Assembly (NCBI GenBank): GCA_002708905.1
Contig: PAPM01000008.1
Location: forward strand, 17,966 to 81,965
Source: Pseudomonadales bacterium
Lineage (GTDB): Bacteria > Pseudomonadota > Gammaproteobacteria > Pseudomonadales > Ketobacteraceae
DNA: 64,000 nucleotides
Reading direction: 5' to 3'
The translations under genes were made by a program, and so were the position numbers. The notes below the pieces were generated by a model. It was not told the DNA's origin and made no database searches. It saw only the letters and a list, made by a program, of their open reading frames with translations. Of this stretch, positions 18,085 through 26,725 are shown piece after piece. Every line of letters begins with the position of its first letter. The first letter of the stretch is position 1.

Positions 18085-19227
18085 TTAAGTGGATTCGGGT
18101 TCACGAAACGGCAGGAACTCCGCTGCATTTTGCCGATAGCGCTCTGTATGTTCGATTTCAGCACGCAGGAAATCGGCAATGGCGTCACGAAAAGCGGAAT
18201 GTGCAATCCAATGCCAGGACTGGGTAGGCACCGGCTCAAAGCCCCGCAATAATTTATGCTCCCCTTGCGTACCAGGATCAAACCGTTGCAAACCACGCTC
18301 AATACAAAACTCGATTCCCTGATAAAAGCAGGCTTCAAAATGCAGGCAATCCACATCCTGCAACGCGCCCCAATGACGCCCATACAGCGTGGTCCTGTCA
18401 AAGAAGCAGATGGCTGCAGCGATCAACCGGCCATGACGATGGGCCTGCACCATCATAATGTTGTTTGCCATGCTGCGGCCCACCCGTTGAAAAAAGTCCA
18501 GCGTCAGGTATGGATTCATGCCCCGCTCATGATAAGTGTTGCAGTAACAGGCATAAAACTCGATCCAGTCTTTTTCCGATAACTCGTTGCCCGACTTTCG
18601 CGCCAAGGTCACGCCCTGTTCCAACACCTTGCTGCGCTCCCGTCGCATGGACTTGCGTTTGCGTGATTTCATCTGCGCCAGGAAATCATCGAAGTGCTGA
18701 TAGTTTTGATTGCGCCAGTGAAACTGGGTATCCCGTCGTACCATTCCTTCCGTATCTTCTACCGGCAAGGATTGAGGTTCACTGAATAACAAGTGCCAAC
18801 TGGACGCCCTTCCCTCCGCCAGGTTTGCGTCAATATAGTCCTTGGCCAACTGCCACAGTTTGCTTTCATCCGCCCCGCACTTAACCCACCAACGCGGTCC
18901 GATACTGGGAGTGAAGGGAATCGCTGTCACCAGTTTGGGATAGTAACTCAAGCCATAGCGTTGATAGGCGCTGGCCCAGCTCTGGTCAAACACAAACTCA
19001 CCCCAGGAATGGGTTTTGCTGTACAACGGCAGAAAGAAAACGGGAACACCATCCTCTTCAATCCACAGATGTTGTGGATGCCAACCCTGACTGGGGCATA
19101 CGCAGCCGGTTGCCTCAAGTGCCGCCAAAAAAGGCGCACAAAAAAACGGGTTATGATCCGGATCGGACAGCGCCAGCTGTAAAGACTGCGGCAAATCAAC
19201 AAAACATCGCTCAATGTGTACCCGCAT
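18085..19227 (-). CDS. FemAB/GNAT-like acyltransferase, COG3146 (DUF482) family
   Basis: 380 residues, cytoplasmic, with no signal. It matches the COG3146 proteins annotated as peptidogalycan biosynthesis or GNAT-type acyltransferases: N-terminal NPFFCAPFLAALEATGCV, then GEFVFDQSWASAYQRYGLSYYPKLVTAIPFTP, KSRKRKSMRRERSKV, and the late GRHWGALQDVDCLHFEACFYQGIEFCIERGLQRFDPGTQGEHKLLRGF. The tail-to-tail arrangement with the M48 gene leaves only 18 nt between stops. The substrate is unproven for this family; transfer of an acyl or aminoacyl group is inferred from the fold. Confidence 0.82.
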   Translation of the reverse strand: MRVHIERCFVDLPQSLQLALSDPDHNPFFCAPFLAALEATGCVCPSQGWHPQHLWIEEDGVPVFFLPLYSKTHSWGEFVFDQSWASAYQRYGLSYYPKLVTAIPFTPSIGPRWWVKCGADESKLWQLAKDYIDANLAEGRASSWHLLFSEPQSLPVEDTEGMVRRDTQFHWRNQNYQHFDDFLAQMKSRKRKSMRRERSKVLEQGVTLARKSGNELSEKDWIEFYACYCNTYHERGMNPYLTLDFFQRVGRSMANNIMMVQAHRHGRLIAAAICFFDRTTLYGRHWGALQDVDCLHFEACFYQGIEFCIERGLQRFDPGTQGEHKLLRGFEPVPTQSWHWIAHSAFRDAIADFLRAEIEHTERYRQNAAEFLPFREPEST

Positions 19228-19416
19228 TGGTGCCTCACTTGATCACAAAATCTACAGCCGTAAAGCGAACATAACAATTTAGTTGATCTTTTCTGCAAAC
19301 ATGGTACTAAATTACAGAAGGAAGAGAATAATCCAATAATAAAAAGGTAATAAGCACAATGAGCATAGGGAATGCACGGACTATTACGATGCCAATGGCA
19401 GACAAAGGATGGAGTT

Positions 19417-19734
19417 ATGAGCTTGTTCCAGAACAAATCGGATTACTTTCTGAGAGGTGAGGACCAACTGGACGTCTTCCATCTCGGCCCCCATGGCTGC
19501 GACGTTATGTTCAGCCGCTATGAAGGGGGCACCGAAACCAATTCCACTACCAATGCCACCCATTCCAAGTGCCTGGTTGTTCAGGGCAAGCTGACTGTCT
19601 CGATGCAGGGCAATACCTATCACTACAGTACTGGTGACTGGTACGAAATACCCGGCCACACGGAGCACGATATACGATACCAAAGCGACTGTTCCATTAT
19701 CGAGTTCTGGTTCGATCCGCCGCGCCGGGCCTGA
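19417..19734 (+). CDS. Small cupin-domain protein
   Basis: 105 residues from ATG 19417 (AAGGA 8 nt upstream). A single cupin beta-barrel is suggested by the order of strands and turns: HSKCLVVQGKLTVSMQGNTYHYSTGDWYEIPGHTEHDIRY, which resembles cupin motifs 1 and 2 with possible metal ligands His, Glu and His. It precedes the DUF938 methyltransferase by 59 nt on the same strand and may share its transcript. The function is not identifiable from sequence; sensing or small-molecule binding are both possible. Confidence 0.75.
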   Translation: MSLFQNKSDYFLRGEDQLDVFHLGPHGCDVMFSRYEGGTETNSTTNATHSKCLVVQGKLTVSMQGNTYHYSTGDWYEIPGHTEHDIRYQSDCSIIEFWFDPPRRA

Positions 19735-19793
19735 TCATGGCCGTTGCCTGCTGACCCCGCACTACGCTATCCTGCTGGGCCGAGGAGTACGCC

Positions 19794-20387
19794 ATGGACA
19801 AACCCTTTTCCCAAGCTTGTGAGAACAATAAAGTACCCATTCTGAAAGTTCTGCAACAGTATCTGACGCAGCCCGGGAGCCTGTTGGAAGTGGGCAGCGG
19901 TACCGGCCAACACGCTGCATTCCTGTCGGGTATGCTTCCCCACATACAATGGCAACCCAGCGATGTTGCCAACAACCTGCCGGGGATCAATGCCTGGCGT
20001 AGCGATGCAAATCATCCCAATCTGGCACCCCCAATTACTTTTGACGTAACCCAAACCGCAGCGCTGCCGAATGCCCATGATCATGTATTCTCTGCCAATA
20101 CGTTGCACATTATGAGCTGGGCCTCGGTGGAGACGTTTTTCGGGCACATCCCCGATCTGGTTAATCCTGGAGGCTACGTCTTCTTTTACGGACCGTTCAA
20201 ATACCGCGGTGAGTTCACCAGTCCCAGCAATGCCAACTTTGACCTGTGGCTGAAGGAACGAGGTGAACATCAGGGGATCCGGGATTTTGAAGCCGTGAGG
20301 GTATTGGCAGATCAGGCCGGCCTGCAGCTGGTGGAAGATGTCAGGATGCCTGCCAATAATCAAATCCTCGTATGGCAGAAATCATAG
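19794..20387 (+). CDS. DUF938 class I SAM-dependent methyltransferase
   Basis: 197 residues. It matches the DUF938 family: FSQACENNKVPILKVLQQYL at the start, the SAM-binding loop LLEVGSGTGQHAAFLS, SANTLHIMSWASVETFF, then FFYGPFKYRGEFTSPSNANFDLWLKERGEHQGIRDFE, and the ending LVEDVRMPANNQILVW. Cytoplasmic; the methyl acceptor is not known for the family. GAGGAG lies about 9 nt before the ATG. The upstream cupin gene is on the same strand. Confidence 0.9.
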   Translation: MDKPFSQACENNKVPILKVLQQYLTQPGSLLEVGSGTGQHAAFLSGMLPHIQWQPSDVANNLPGINAWRSDANHPNLAPPITFDVTQTAALPNAHDHVFSANTLHIMSWASVETFFGHIPDLVNPGGYVFFYGPFKYRGEFTSPSNANFDLWLKERGEHQGIRDFEAVRVLADQAGLQLVEDVRMPANNQILVWQKS

Positions 20388-20487
20388 GCGCAAGAGCCAA
20401 AACAGCTAAACCGCTATACTGACAGGGGTATTACCGGTATCCTACCTTGACTATTGATCCGAATAAAAACCATTCAGAGTTATTGCA

Positions 20488-21801
20488 TTGACAGAACCGA
20501 ACAACAACATGACGGACACCGTTAACAAAACCGAACCAACGCCTCTCCGCTTCAAGGATCTGCAACTGGACCCCACCCTGCAACAGGGCATTGATGATCT
20601 GGGCTTCGAGTTCGCGACCCCGATACAGTCCCTCTCACTTCCTTACAGCCTTCAGGGCAAGGATGTTATAGGTAAAGCACAAACGGGAACCGGGAAAACA
20701 GCGGCCTTCCTGATCACAGTGATTAATCGCCTGCTCAAGGAACCGGAGCAGGAAGAGCGTTACAACGGCGAACCCCGAGCCCTGATCCTGGCCCCCACCC
20801 GTGAACTGGCGCTGCAGATAGAGAAAGACGCCAAGGCACTGGTAAAACACACACCGCTCAGCCTGCTCAGCATCGTCGGCGGCATGGACTACCAAAAGCA
20901 ACAGCGTCGACTGCAAAACGAAATTATTGATATCGTGGTGGGCACCCCTGGTCGCCTGATTGATTTTGTCCGCAACAAAGACCTGTTCCTCAGCGAAACC
21001 GAAATAGTGGTAATCGATGAAGCAGATCGCATGCTGGACATGGGTTTTATCCCCGATGTCAAACGCCTGATCCGGGAAACCCCGTTCAAAGAATATCGCC
21101 AGACCCTGATGTTCAGCGCCACCTTTACCCAGGACATCATGAACCTATCTGCCAGTTGGACCATTAACGCCGAACAACTGGAAGTGGAATCTGATACCGT
21201 GGCAGCGGATACGGTTGATCAGAAGGTGTATATCGTCACTACCGATGAGAAATTCACGCTGCTCTATAACCTCATTACCCAAAACCAACTGGAACGGGTC
21301 ATGATATTTGCCAATCGCCGGGACGAAACCCGCGACCTGACCCATAAGTTGCGGGACTATGGGATTAAGTGCGCAACACTCTCCGGGGACGTGCCCCAGC
21401 ATAAGCGTATCAAGGTGTTGGAAGGCTTTCGTGAGGGCAATATCCGCGTCATGGTAGCAACCGACGTTGCCGGTCGCGGAATTCATATCGATGGCATCAG
21501 CCACGTGGTGAATTATTCCCTGCCGGAAGATCCCGAAGACTATGTGCATCGCATTGGCCGTACCGGACGCGCCGGTAAAACAGGTACCAGCGTCAGCTTC
21601 GCCTGTGAAGAAGACGCGTTTCAATTACCGGCGATTGAGGAACTGCTTGGCGCCAAACTGGATTGCTCCCAACCGGAGCCGGAACTGCTGCAGGCAATCC
21701 CGGAGCCGGAAGTCAGCCCGGAGCGGGAACAGCAGCGTAAGAGCCACCAGCATAACCAGCGACGTCGACAGCGGCGTCCCCGCCGCAGCAACAACGGCTA
21801 G
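20488..21801 (+). CDS. rhlB: DEAD-box RNA helicase RhlB-like
   Basis: 437 residues. The complete DEAD-box set is present: Q-motif region [11 protein letters not shown], Walker [36 protein letters not shown], then [19 protein letters not shown] and [10 protein letters not shown]. The basic tail ([13 protein letters not shown]) and overall match favour RhlB, the RNA-degradosome-associated helicase, over RhlE or SrmB. TTG 20488 is the longest start; ATG 20509 is an alternative and neither has a strong ribosome-binding site. Monocistronic, ending at a terminator hairpin. Confidence 0.88.
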   Translation: MTEPNNNMTDTVNKTEPTPLRFKDLQLDPTLQQGIDDLGFEFATPIQSLSLPYSLQGKDVIGKAQTGTGKTAAFLITVINRLLKEPEQEERYNGEPRALILAPTRELALQIEKDAKALVKHTPLSLLSIVGGMDYQKQQRRLQNEIIDIVVGTPGRLIDFVRNKDLFLSETEIVVIDEADRMLDMGFIPDVKRLIRETPFKEYRQTLMFSATFTQDIMNLSASWTINAEQLEVESDTVAADTVDQKVYIVTTDEKFTLLYNLITQNQLERVMIFANRRDETRDLTHKLRDYGIKCATLSGDVPQHKRIKVLEGFREGNIRVMVATDVAGRGIHIDGISHVVNYSLPEDPEDYVHRIGRTGRAGKTGTSVSFACEEDAFQLPAIEELLGAKLDCSQPEPELLQAIPEPEVSPEREQQRKSHQHNQRRRQRRPRRSNNG

Positions 21802-21820
21802 TGTTGCAAACCGGTGTTTC

Positions 21821-21846
21821 AAGAAGGGTCCCCAAGGACCCTTCTT
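21821..21846. terminator. Bidirectional terminator between rhlB and the arsM-like gene
   Basis: AAGAAGGGTCC, CCAA loop, GGACCCTTCTT: a perfect 11-bp stem between two convergent genes, followed by GAGTTTTC on the plus side. Confidence 0.8.
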
Positions 21847-21852
21847 GAGTTT

Positions 21853-22716
21853 TCATAAAGGCTTTTCTGCATACACCTTAATGCTGGAGATCTTATTGGC
21901 ACCATAGCGAACGGCCGGTCTCACCAGGGGCTTCAGTAGATGACTCAGAACCTGCGCTCCATTCAAATCAAGCACAGCGCGCCAGAACCCTTCCCGAATA
22001 TTAAGTTCGTCCATCACCAGGCTGTGTAACATCGTCTCGTCGTAGACCAACTCAGAACGCAGGGTCACGTTCGCCAACCCGGATGCCGTCACCGTGGCCA
22101 GGTAGCGTTCACGATCCAGGGCCTTGGCTGAAGCCGGGCTCTTCAATGCGATGACGGCCCTCAGCCAAACCGGCAACGGCTCCACAACCAGATCGCTCAA
22201 CAACATCTTGCCCCCGGGTTTCAACACCCGAAACACTTCCGAGAACACCTGCTTTTTGTCAGGCGACAGACTCACAACACAGTTGGATATCACCCAATCC
22301 ACAGAGCTGCTTTCCACCGGCAGCGATTCAATGACCCCTTTGCGAATTTCCGCAATGGGGTCAACGCCCGCCTCAGCAATATTACGGCGAGCCTTTTCAA
22401 TCATCGCTCCGGTCATATCCACACCGATCACCCGACCTTGCATTCCTACCTTCCGGGCCGCCAATATCACATCCATTCCTGCGCCGCTGCCCAAATCCAC
22501 AACCGTATCACCCGGATTCAGCGCCCCCATCGCGAGCGGATTGGCACACCCGAAACTGCTGTCTACCGCGTCCGAAGGAAGCGACTGCAGTGCCTCTTCC
22601 CCATACCCAAACTCCGTTTCAAATTGGTGGGCGCAGAATCCGCCCTGCTGATGCAGTTTCGCCTCATACTCCTTGCTCACCGAATCCCGAAGCTTATTAC
22701 TTTCCACCTGTTCCAT
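21853..22716 (-). CDS. arsM: ArsM-like arsenite methyltransferase
   Basis: 287-residue class I methyltransferase strongly resembling ArsM, which methylates trivalent arsenic using SAM. Signatures: SFGCANPLAMGALNPGDTVVDLGSGAGMDVILAA, VIGVDMT, and WVISNCVVSLSPDKKQVFSEVFRVLKPGGKM. Two of the arsenic-binding cysteines are present (Cys57 in GCANP and Cys146 in SNC), plus Cys28; but no cysteine occupies the later position (the C-x-A-G region after the LKPGG block) that most ArsM enzymes use. It lies 88 nt downstream of an arsR-type gene, with an operator-like palindrome between. The regulator next door supports an arsenic role; the missing cysteine leaves substrate uncertain. Confidence 0.78.
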   Translation of the reverse strand: MEQVESNKLRDSVSKEYEAKLHQQGGFCAHQFETEFGYGEEALQSLPSDAVDSSFGCANPLAMGALNPGDTVVDLGSGAGMDVILAARKVGMQGRVIGVDMTGAMIEKARRNIAEAGVDPIAEIRKGVIESLPVESSSVDWVISNCVVSLSPDKKQVFSEVFRVLKPGGKMLLSDLVVEPLPVWLRAVIALKSPASAKALDRERYLATVTASGLANVTLRSELVYDETMLHSLVMDELNIREGFWRAVLDLNGAQVLSHLLKPLVRPAVRYGANKISSIKVYAEKPL

Positions 22717-22770
22717 CTTCTGTCTCCTTGCTTACGTTTAGACTTGGACTGCAATAATATATTGCTTAAA

Positions 22771-22784
22771 TGCACAAATGTGCA
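22771..22784 (-). promoter_or_regulatory. Palindromic operator candidate before arsM
   Basis: TGCACAAATGTGCA, a 14-bp inverted repeat. Read on the minus strand it is TTGCACA-N4-TGCA, the same half-site pattern and spacing as the site before arsR (23177-23192). An imperfect GCAATA/TATTGC repeat lies beside it at 22751-22765. Probably bound by the ArsR protein encoded here. Confidence 0.5.
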
Positions 22785-22804
22785 ATTATTAGCCATCAGC
22801 CGAA

Positions 22805-23137
22805 TCAACAACAAATGCCTTTTCGCCCTTTCCCGGGACAGCATCGTTCAAGAGCGTCTGCGCATTGCCGCAATGCCTGTACCAGGTTGTCAGTGTCTAA
22901 GCGGTAGTACACCTCGCGGCCCTGCTTTTCCGCACTGACGATACCGGCCCGTTTCAACTGGGCCAGATGCCTGGACACCACCGACATATCCACCGTACAG
23001 GTCTCAGCTACCCGCGAAACAGTGCAGGACTCGTTGGCTGCCGCCAGCGTCAACAACACTTGAATTCTGGACGGGTCAGACAGCGCTTTGAAAAAGTCTG
23101 TCCCCAATTCGCTGATGATCTTCTGTAGTTCTGACAT
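22805..23137 (-). CDS. arsR: ArsR-family metalloid/metal-responsive repressor
   Basis: 110 residues from the ATG preceded by GAGGG (4 nt). Winged-helix ArsR/SmtB protein: FFKALSDPSRIQVLLTL, then the recognition helix VDMSVVSRHLAQLKRAGIVSAEKQGREVYYRL. Cysteine-rich: two cysteines flank the helix before the recognition helix (NESC and AETC, 9 residues apart), and the tail holds CC and a terminal CC, suggesting thiol coordination of As(III) or another soft metal. The classical ELCVCDLC motif of E. coli ArsR is absent. It lies upstream of the arsM-like gene on the same strand and is likely autoregulated. Confidence 0.85.
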   Translation of the reverse strand: MSELQKIISELGTDFFKALSDPSRIQVLLTLAAANESCTVSRVAETCTVDMSVVSRHLAQLKRAGIVSAEKQGREVYYRLDTDNLVQALRQCADALERCCPGKGRKGICC

Positions 23138-23176
23138 GATTCCCTCGGCCGCTGTGAAGAACAGCATGCCACACAC

Positions 23177-23192
23177 TTGCACAGACATGCAA
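23177..23192. promoter_or_regulatory. Operator candidate upstream of arsR
   Basis: TTGCACAGACATGCAA: inverted half-sites TTGCA/TGCAA with 6 nt between. It shares TTGCACA-N4-TGCA exactly with the arsM-proximal site, and lies 40 nt before the arsR start. Confidence 0.5.
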
Positions 23193-23219
23193 ATTATTTT
23201 ATGCCAGACTTGAAAGCAA

Positions 23220-23242
23220 AACGCCCGGACAAGCCGGGCGTT
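23220..23242 (-). terminator. Terminator of the marR-type gene
   Basis: Minus-strand hairpin AACGCCCGGC-TTGT-CCGGGCGTT followed by TTTG, 27 nt past the stop of the MarR gene. Confidence 0.75.
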
Positions 23243-23268
23243 CCATACAACCTAACAGGTACGCTGCA

Positions 23269-23721
23269 TCAAGCGGGCTGGAAGGGGTCGCCCCACTCCT
23301 GAGCCAAGGCTTCACGCAAGGCCACCACTCGCTCGTTACCTATACGGTTGGAAAGAGAGCTTTCAATTTCCTGCAGAGCGCTAACCGTTGCACCACCTAC
23401 TTCCCTTCCTTTCTCGGTGTAAACCACCACCTTGGCACGGCGATCCGTGGGGTCTGGCTGCAAGGTCAGATAACCCAGCTCTACCATCTCATTAATGGTC
23501 TGGTGAATCGCCTGACGAGTCACACCCACTCGGGAAGCGATCTCGGAAGGACGCGTCACACCTTCACTAATATTCACAAACACCAGGGATTGTGCACGGG
23601 TAATGCCGGGCCAACCCTGCTTTTTGAGAGCGTTCTGCAAGCCCTCATCGGCCCAGTAAAAGGCTCGCATGAACAGTTGAGCCAGATTTGTTTCAATGGA
23701 GCTTTGTCCAAGTTCAGACAT
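23269..23721 (-). CDS. MarR-family transcriptional regulator
   Basis: 150 residues. A winged-helix MarR fold is visible: ITRAQSLVFVNISEGVTRPSEIASRVGVTRQAIHQTINEMVELGYLTLQPDPTDRRAKVVVYTEKGRE, including the conserved wing motif DPTDRRAKVV. It acts as a dimeric DNA-binding regulator, usually responsive to a small aromatic or oxidative signal. The flanking genes (arsR on one side and an acyltransferase 22 nt upstream on the same strand) do not identify its target. It may be co-transcribed with the acyltransferase gene. Confidence 0.88.
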   Translation of the reverse strand: MSELGQSSIETNLAQLFMRAFYWADEGLQNALKKQGWPGITRAQSLVFVNISEGVTRPSEIASRVGVTRQAIHQTINEMVELGYLTLQPDPTDRRAKVVVYTEKGREVGGATVSALQEIESSLSNRIGNERVVALREALAQEWGDPFQPA

Positions 23722-23743
23722 ACTTCATACCCTTTATTGCTAG

Positions 23744-24652
23744 CTAATTACCAAAAGTAGATTCCTGTTTGATCGAGGTGATCAACGCATCCTTTTCCTG
23801 CCATAACTGATTAACCCATTCCTGGAACTCAGCCCTGAATGCAGTATCGTTCTCGTAGTCACCGCAACCGAACTGTTCCGGTATGGGGCGCTCAACAATC
23901 TGCACCGTGAGGTGCCGAACCCGACCGCAGAGCAAATCCCAAAATCCTATGGCCTCATCGTGATACACAATGGTTACGTCCAGCATGGAGCGTAACTGTC
24001 CCCCCATAGCCGACAGCACAAACGCAATCCCACCAGATTTCGGTTTTAGTAGATTCTGGTAAGGCGAACCCTGCGCATCGTGTTTCGCCTGAGTAAATCG
24101 TGTTCCTTCCAAAAAATTCATCACGGAAACCGGCAATTCTTTAAACTTTTCACAGGCCTTGCGGGTGGTTTCCAAGTCCTTTCCTTTCATCTCCGGATGC
24201 TTCTCAAGAAAGTCCTTGCTATAGCGCTTCATAAATGGAAAATCCAGCGCCCACCAAGCCACTCCCATCAGCGGTACCCAAATCAGCTCCTGCTTAAGGA
24301 AGAACTTCAGCATCGGAATCCGTCGGTTAAACACCTGCTGAAGGATCAATATGTCGCTCCAACTTTGGTGATTGCAGCTCACCAAATACCAACCGTGGTA
24401 ATGCAGCCCTTCCGCGCCTCTCAGATCGATCTGAATCCGGCCTGAAAGGGACAATGCGAAGCTGTTTACCGACATCCAGTTTTCTGCGATTTTTATCAGT
24501 AACCAGACGCACAGCTTGCCCCATGACTTGATGGGGATAATCAGTTTCAATAATGTAATGAATAACAACGGCACTACTGAAATTATGGTATTCAGTGCCA
24601 TAACCAGAAACGCCAGCAAACCTCGAATAGGGGCTGGCAGAAAAGACAACAT
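23744..24652 (-). CDS. PlsC-type 1-acylglycerol-3-phosphate acyltransferase, YihG-like
   Basis: 302 residues from the ATG that follows GGGAGA by 10 nt (a TTG six codons earlier is less likely). Two N-terminal hydrophobic segments anchor it to the inner membrane. The acyltransferase motif NHQSWSD (NHX4D class) is at about residue 88, and the second block FLEGTRFT follows near 180. Together with WALDFPFMKRYSKDFLEKHPEMKGKDLE, it matches the E. coli YihG/YihG-like subgroup rather than PlsC itself. It transfers an acyl chain to lysophosphatidic acid. It is followed closely by the MarR gene. Confidence 0.87.
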   Translation of the reverse strand: MLSFLPAPIRGLLAFLVMALNTIISVVPLLFITLLKLIIPIKSWGKLCVWLLIKIAENWMSVNSFALSLSGRIQIDLRGAEGLHYHGWYLVSCNHQSWSDILILQQVFNRRIPMLKFFLKQELIWVPLMGVAWWALDFPFMKRYSKDFLEKHPEMKGKDLETTRKACEKFKELPVSVMNFLEGTRFTQAKHDAQGSPYQNLLKPKSGGIAFVLSAMGGQLRSMLDVTIVYHDEAIGFWDLLCGRVRHLTVQIVERPIPEQFGCGDYENDTAFRAEFQEWVNQLWQEKDALITSIKQESTFGN

Positions 24653-25164
24653 GTCCTTGCGTTCTCCCAAAAAACGTCGCTAAAACGAGCGTGTTGCTCC
24701 TTGAGCACTGGCATACGGCGCGACAAACCGTGGTACCCCTTAGTAAAGAGGCCGCACATTATGCCACAACGGAACGAAAACTGAACTGCGAATTTACAGG
24801 GATTTCTGTCTTTTTTGGCCATCACAAAACCAAAAACGCCAACAATTTACCAAAGTCATTTGGGCGAGAAAAATGTCCGGTGAGTCACTAACCATAAGTC
24901 TGCAGGTTGCGCGCAGAAGCTATTAATGAACATGAATCAGCCTTTGTGTATCTTGGAAGCGGCTCTTGGATAAACATGTATACATAAATAAACCGAACAG
25001 CCTATATGTGTGCCGAAACTTCGACTATATTTAATGGGGAATGGAGTCAAAGTTGAGTTAATTCATTAGCTTAGAAGGATTTTGTCATTTCCTTATGCGT
25101 TTTTAGCGCTAAGGAGTCTTTTTCAAACTCCAATTCATTTCGTAGGCACTATGCAGGTAGCTAC
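24653..25164. other. Long intergenic region
   Basis: 512 nt between the acyltransferase (minus) and the 25165 gene (plus); it must contain both promoters. The only symmetrical element I note is the 10-bp palindrome ATGTATACAT (24976-24985). Short frames on either strand are not protein-like. I see no tRNA or terminator. Confidence 0.5.
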
Positions 25165-26592
25165 ATGAAGGTTGATTTCAAATACTTTTCCATCCTTACA
25201 ACCTGTTTAATTCTGACTCCCGCTATTGCGGTTGCAGACAAGTTTGATGATGCCGTCAACGAATACATCAAGGGATACAAGGAGTGTACAGAGGCCAATA
25301 CGCTGCGGACCTCTGATCTTACCGCCGCCAAGCGTAAGTTCGATGCGTATCTGAAGCACCTGGACCGAGCCAAATCCATCGACCCTTCCATTCTGAACAC
25401 AACTCAGCGGGATATGGATTCCAACCTGCGTTATTGCGAACGGGTGGAGATTAATATCAAGCGGGCGGAAGCCACCCCCATCCTGGAGAAAGGCTTCACC
25501 TATTGCGATACCGCGAAAGAGTCCCTGAAAAATGGCGACGTGCCTACTGCACAATCCAGCATGGAGGAATACAAACGCTATCGGGACGATGCGATGATCA
25601 TTACCGAAAGCATCATGGACGTCTTCGCATTGGCTTCCAAAGTACGCGCCTGCTCACGGGTTGAAGAAAAACTCGCTGAGGCATCTAAAGAAGAAAACGC
25701 CCTGATAGAGAAAATGAACGCGGCCATTGGCGGTTACAAGAATGTGATCAGCCAGTGTGAGAAAGCCAAAAGCACTATCTCCTCGCCCAAATTTTCTCTG
25801 GACCAACTGGACGACGTGAATGCCATGATGAACGAGGCGGCCAAAGAAAAGAAAAACGCCCGTCAAAATACCGAGGCTTTCACTCTGTTAAAAGAGCAAC
25901 CAAATCGCCCTCAAAGCCAGGAACTGCAGACCCTTGTGGATACTGCCGCCCAATGTGAAGGGCAAACCTCTGAGTACATCCGCACCGCCACCAAAAACAA
26001 ACGGGCTCTGGAAAAAGACATCAATGATGGTATTGCCAACTTGCGTGCCGCCCAGGATGCCTGTGAAGCGGCCAAGAAGTTAAGTAATCGCTTTTTGGCA
26101 GATGCCGACGTAGCGAAGGCGGAGTCGTCCTATAACGATTCTGCCAGATTGAAAAGCAAGGTCACCAACGACAAGAAGCTGATCGCGACCGTGCAACAGT
26201 ACCCCAACTGGAGCAACAGCAAGCAGTTTTCCAGGCTGATGAACAGCACCGAAAGCTGTCAGAAAGAAACCGCTGCCAGCATCAAGAAAGAGAAAGCCGC
26301 TTTTGCACAACAGCAGAAGGACGCCAAAGTAAAGGCCGCCCGCGAGGCGGAATTGGAGAAAGAACGACAGCGCCTGGCTGAAGAAAAAGCCCGTAAGGAA
26401 GCGGAAGAAGCTCGTCTGTTGGCCGAAAAGAAAAAGGCCGAAGCGGAAGCACGGCGTAAGGCAGAAGAGGAAGCACGGCGCGCTGCGGCGCTGGACGATG
26501 TTCCCGATGACGTGACGGTCGATGACGACGAATTTGGTGACTTTGGCGACGAAGAGGAAAGCACCGGTGGATGGACCGATCTGGTGAAATAA
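25165..26592 (+). CDS. Unrecognised periplasmic helical protein with four cysteine-pair repeats
   Basis: 475 residues, unknown family. A signal peptide ends IAVA (cut after about residue 24). The mature chain is almost wholly helical with exactly eight cysteines: 41/91, 114/163, 198/264 and 300/365. Pair spacings are 50, 49, 66 and 65, so the protein looks built from two related doublets, each unit starting near a Y/Q-x-x-C-E/D/T-x-A-K/N pattern and closing near a second C. Residues about 370-443 form a Lys/Glu/Ala-rich coiled coil like that of TolA, followed by an acidic tail (DDVPDDVTVDDDEFGDFGDEEE) and a terminal Trp-containing segment. AGGTAG precedes the ATG; a terminator follows. Disulfide-stapled periplasmic helices are likely, but the role is unknown. 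Confidence 0.8.
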   Translation: MKVDFKYFSILTTCLILTPAIAVADKFDDAVNEYIKGYKECTEANTLRTSDLTAAKRKFDAYLKHLDRAKSIDPSILNTTQRDMDSNLRYCERVEINIKRAEATPILEKGFTYCDTAKESLKNGDVPTAQSSMEEYKRYRDDAMIITESIMDVFALASKVRACSRVEEKLAEASKEENALIEKMNAAIGGYKNVISQCEKAKSTISSPKFSLDQLDDVNAMMNEAAKEKKNARQNTEAFTLLKEQPNRPQSQELQTLVDTAAQCEGQTSEYIRTATKNKRALEKDINDGIANLRAAQDACEAAKKLSNRFLADADVAKAESSYNDSARLKSKVTNDKKLIATVQQYPNWSNSKQFSRLMNSTESCQKETAASIKKEKAAFAQQQKDAKVKAAREAELEKERQRLAEEKARKEAEEARLLAEKKKAEAEARRKAEEEARRAAALDDVPDDVTVDDDEFGDFGDEEESTGGWTDLVK

Positions 26593-26615
26593 ATTCTCAT
26601 TGTGGATGCAAGAAC

Positions 26616-26645
26616 AAAAACGCAGCTTCAGGCTGCGTTTTTTAT
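26616..26645 (+). terminator. Terminator of the cysteine-repeat gene
   Basis: AAAAACGCAGC-TTCAG-GCTGCGTTTTTT: 6-bp GC stem flanked by A and T runs, 24 nt past the stop. Confidence 0.85.
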
Positions 26646-26652
26646 TGAGACA

Positions 26653-26676
26653 AAAAAAGCCCGCGTGTTCGCGGGC
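26653..26676 (-). terminator. Terminator of the acyl-CoA dehydrogenase gene
   Basis: Minus-strand hairpin GCCCGCG-AACA-CGCGGGC followed by a run of seven T. It lies 50 nt past the stop, back to back with the plus-strand terminator. Confidence 0.88.
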
Positions 26677-26725
26677 AAAGGACTACAGAGGGAAACTGTA
26701 GGACACTGTAGAAAGGAATCTTCGA

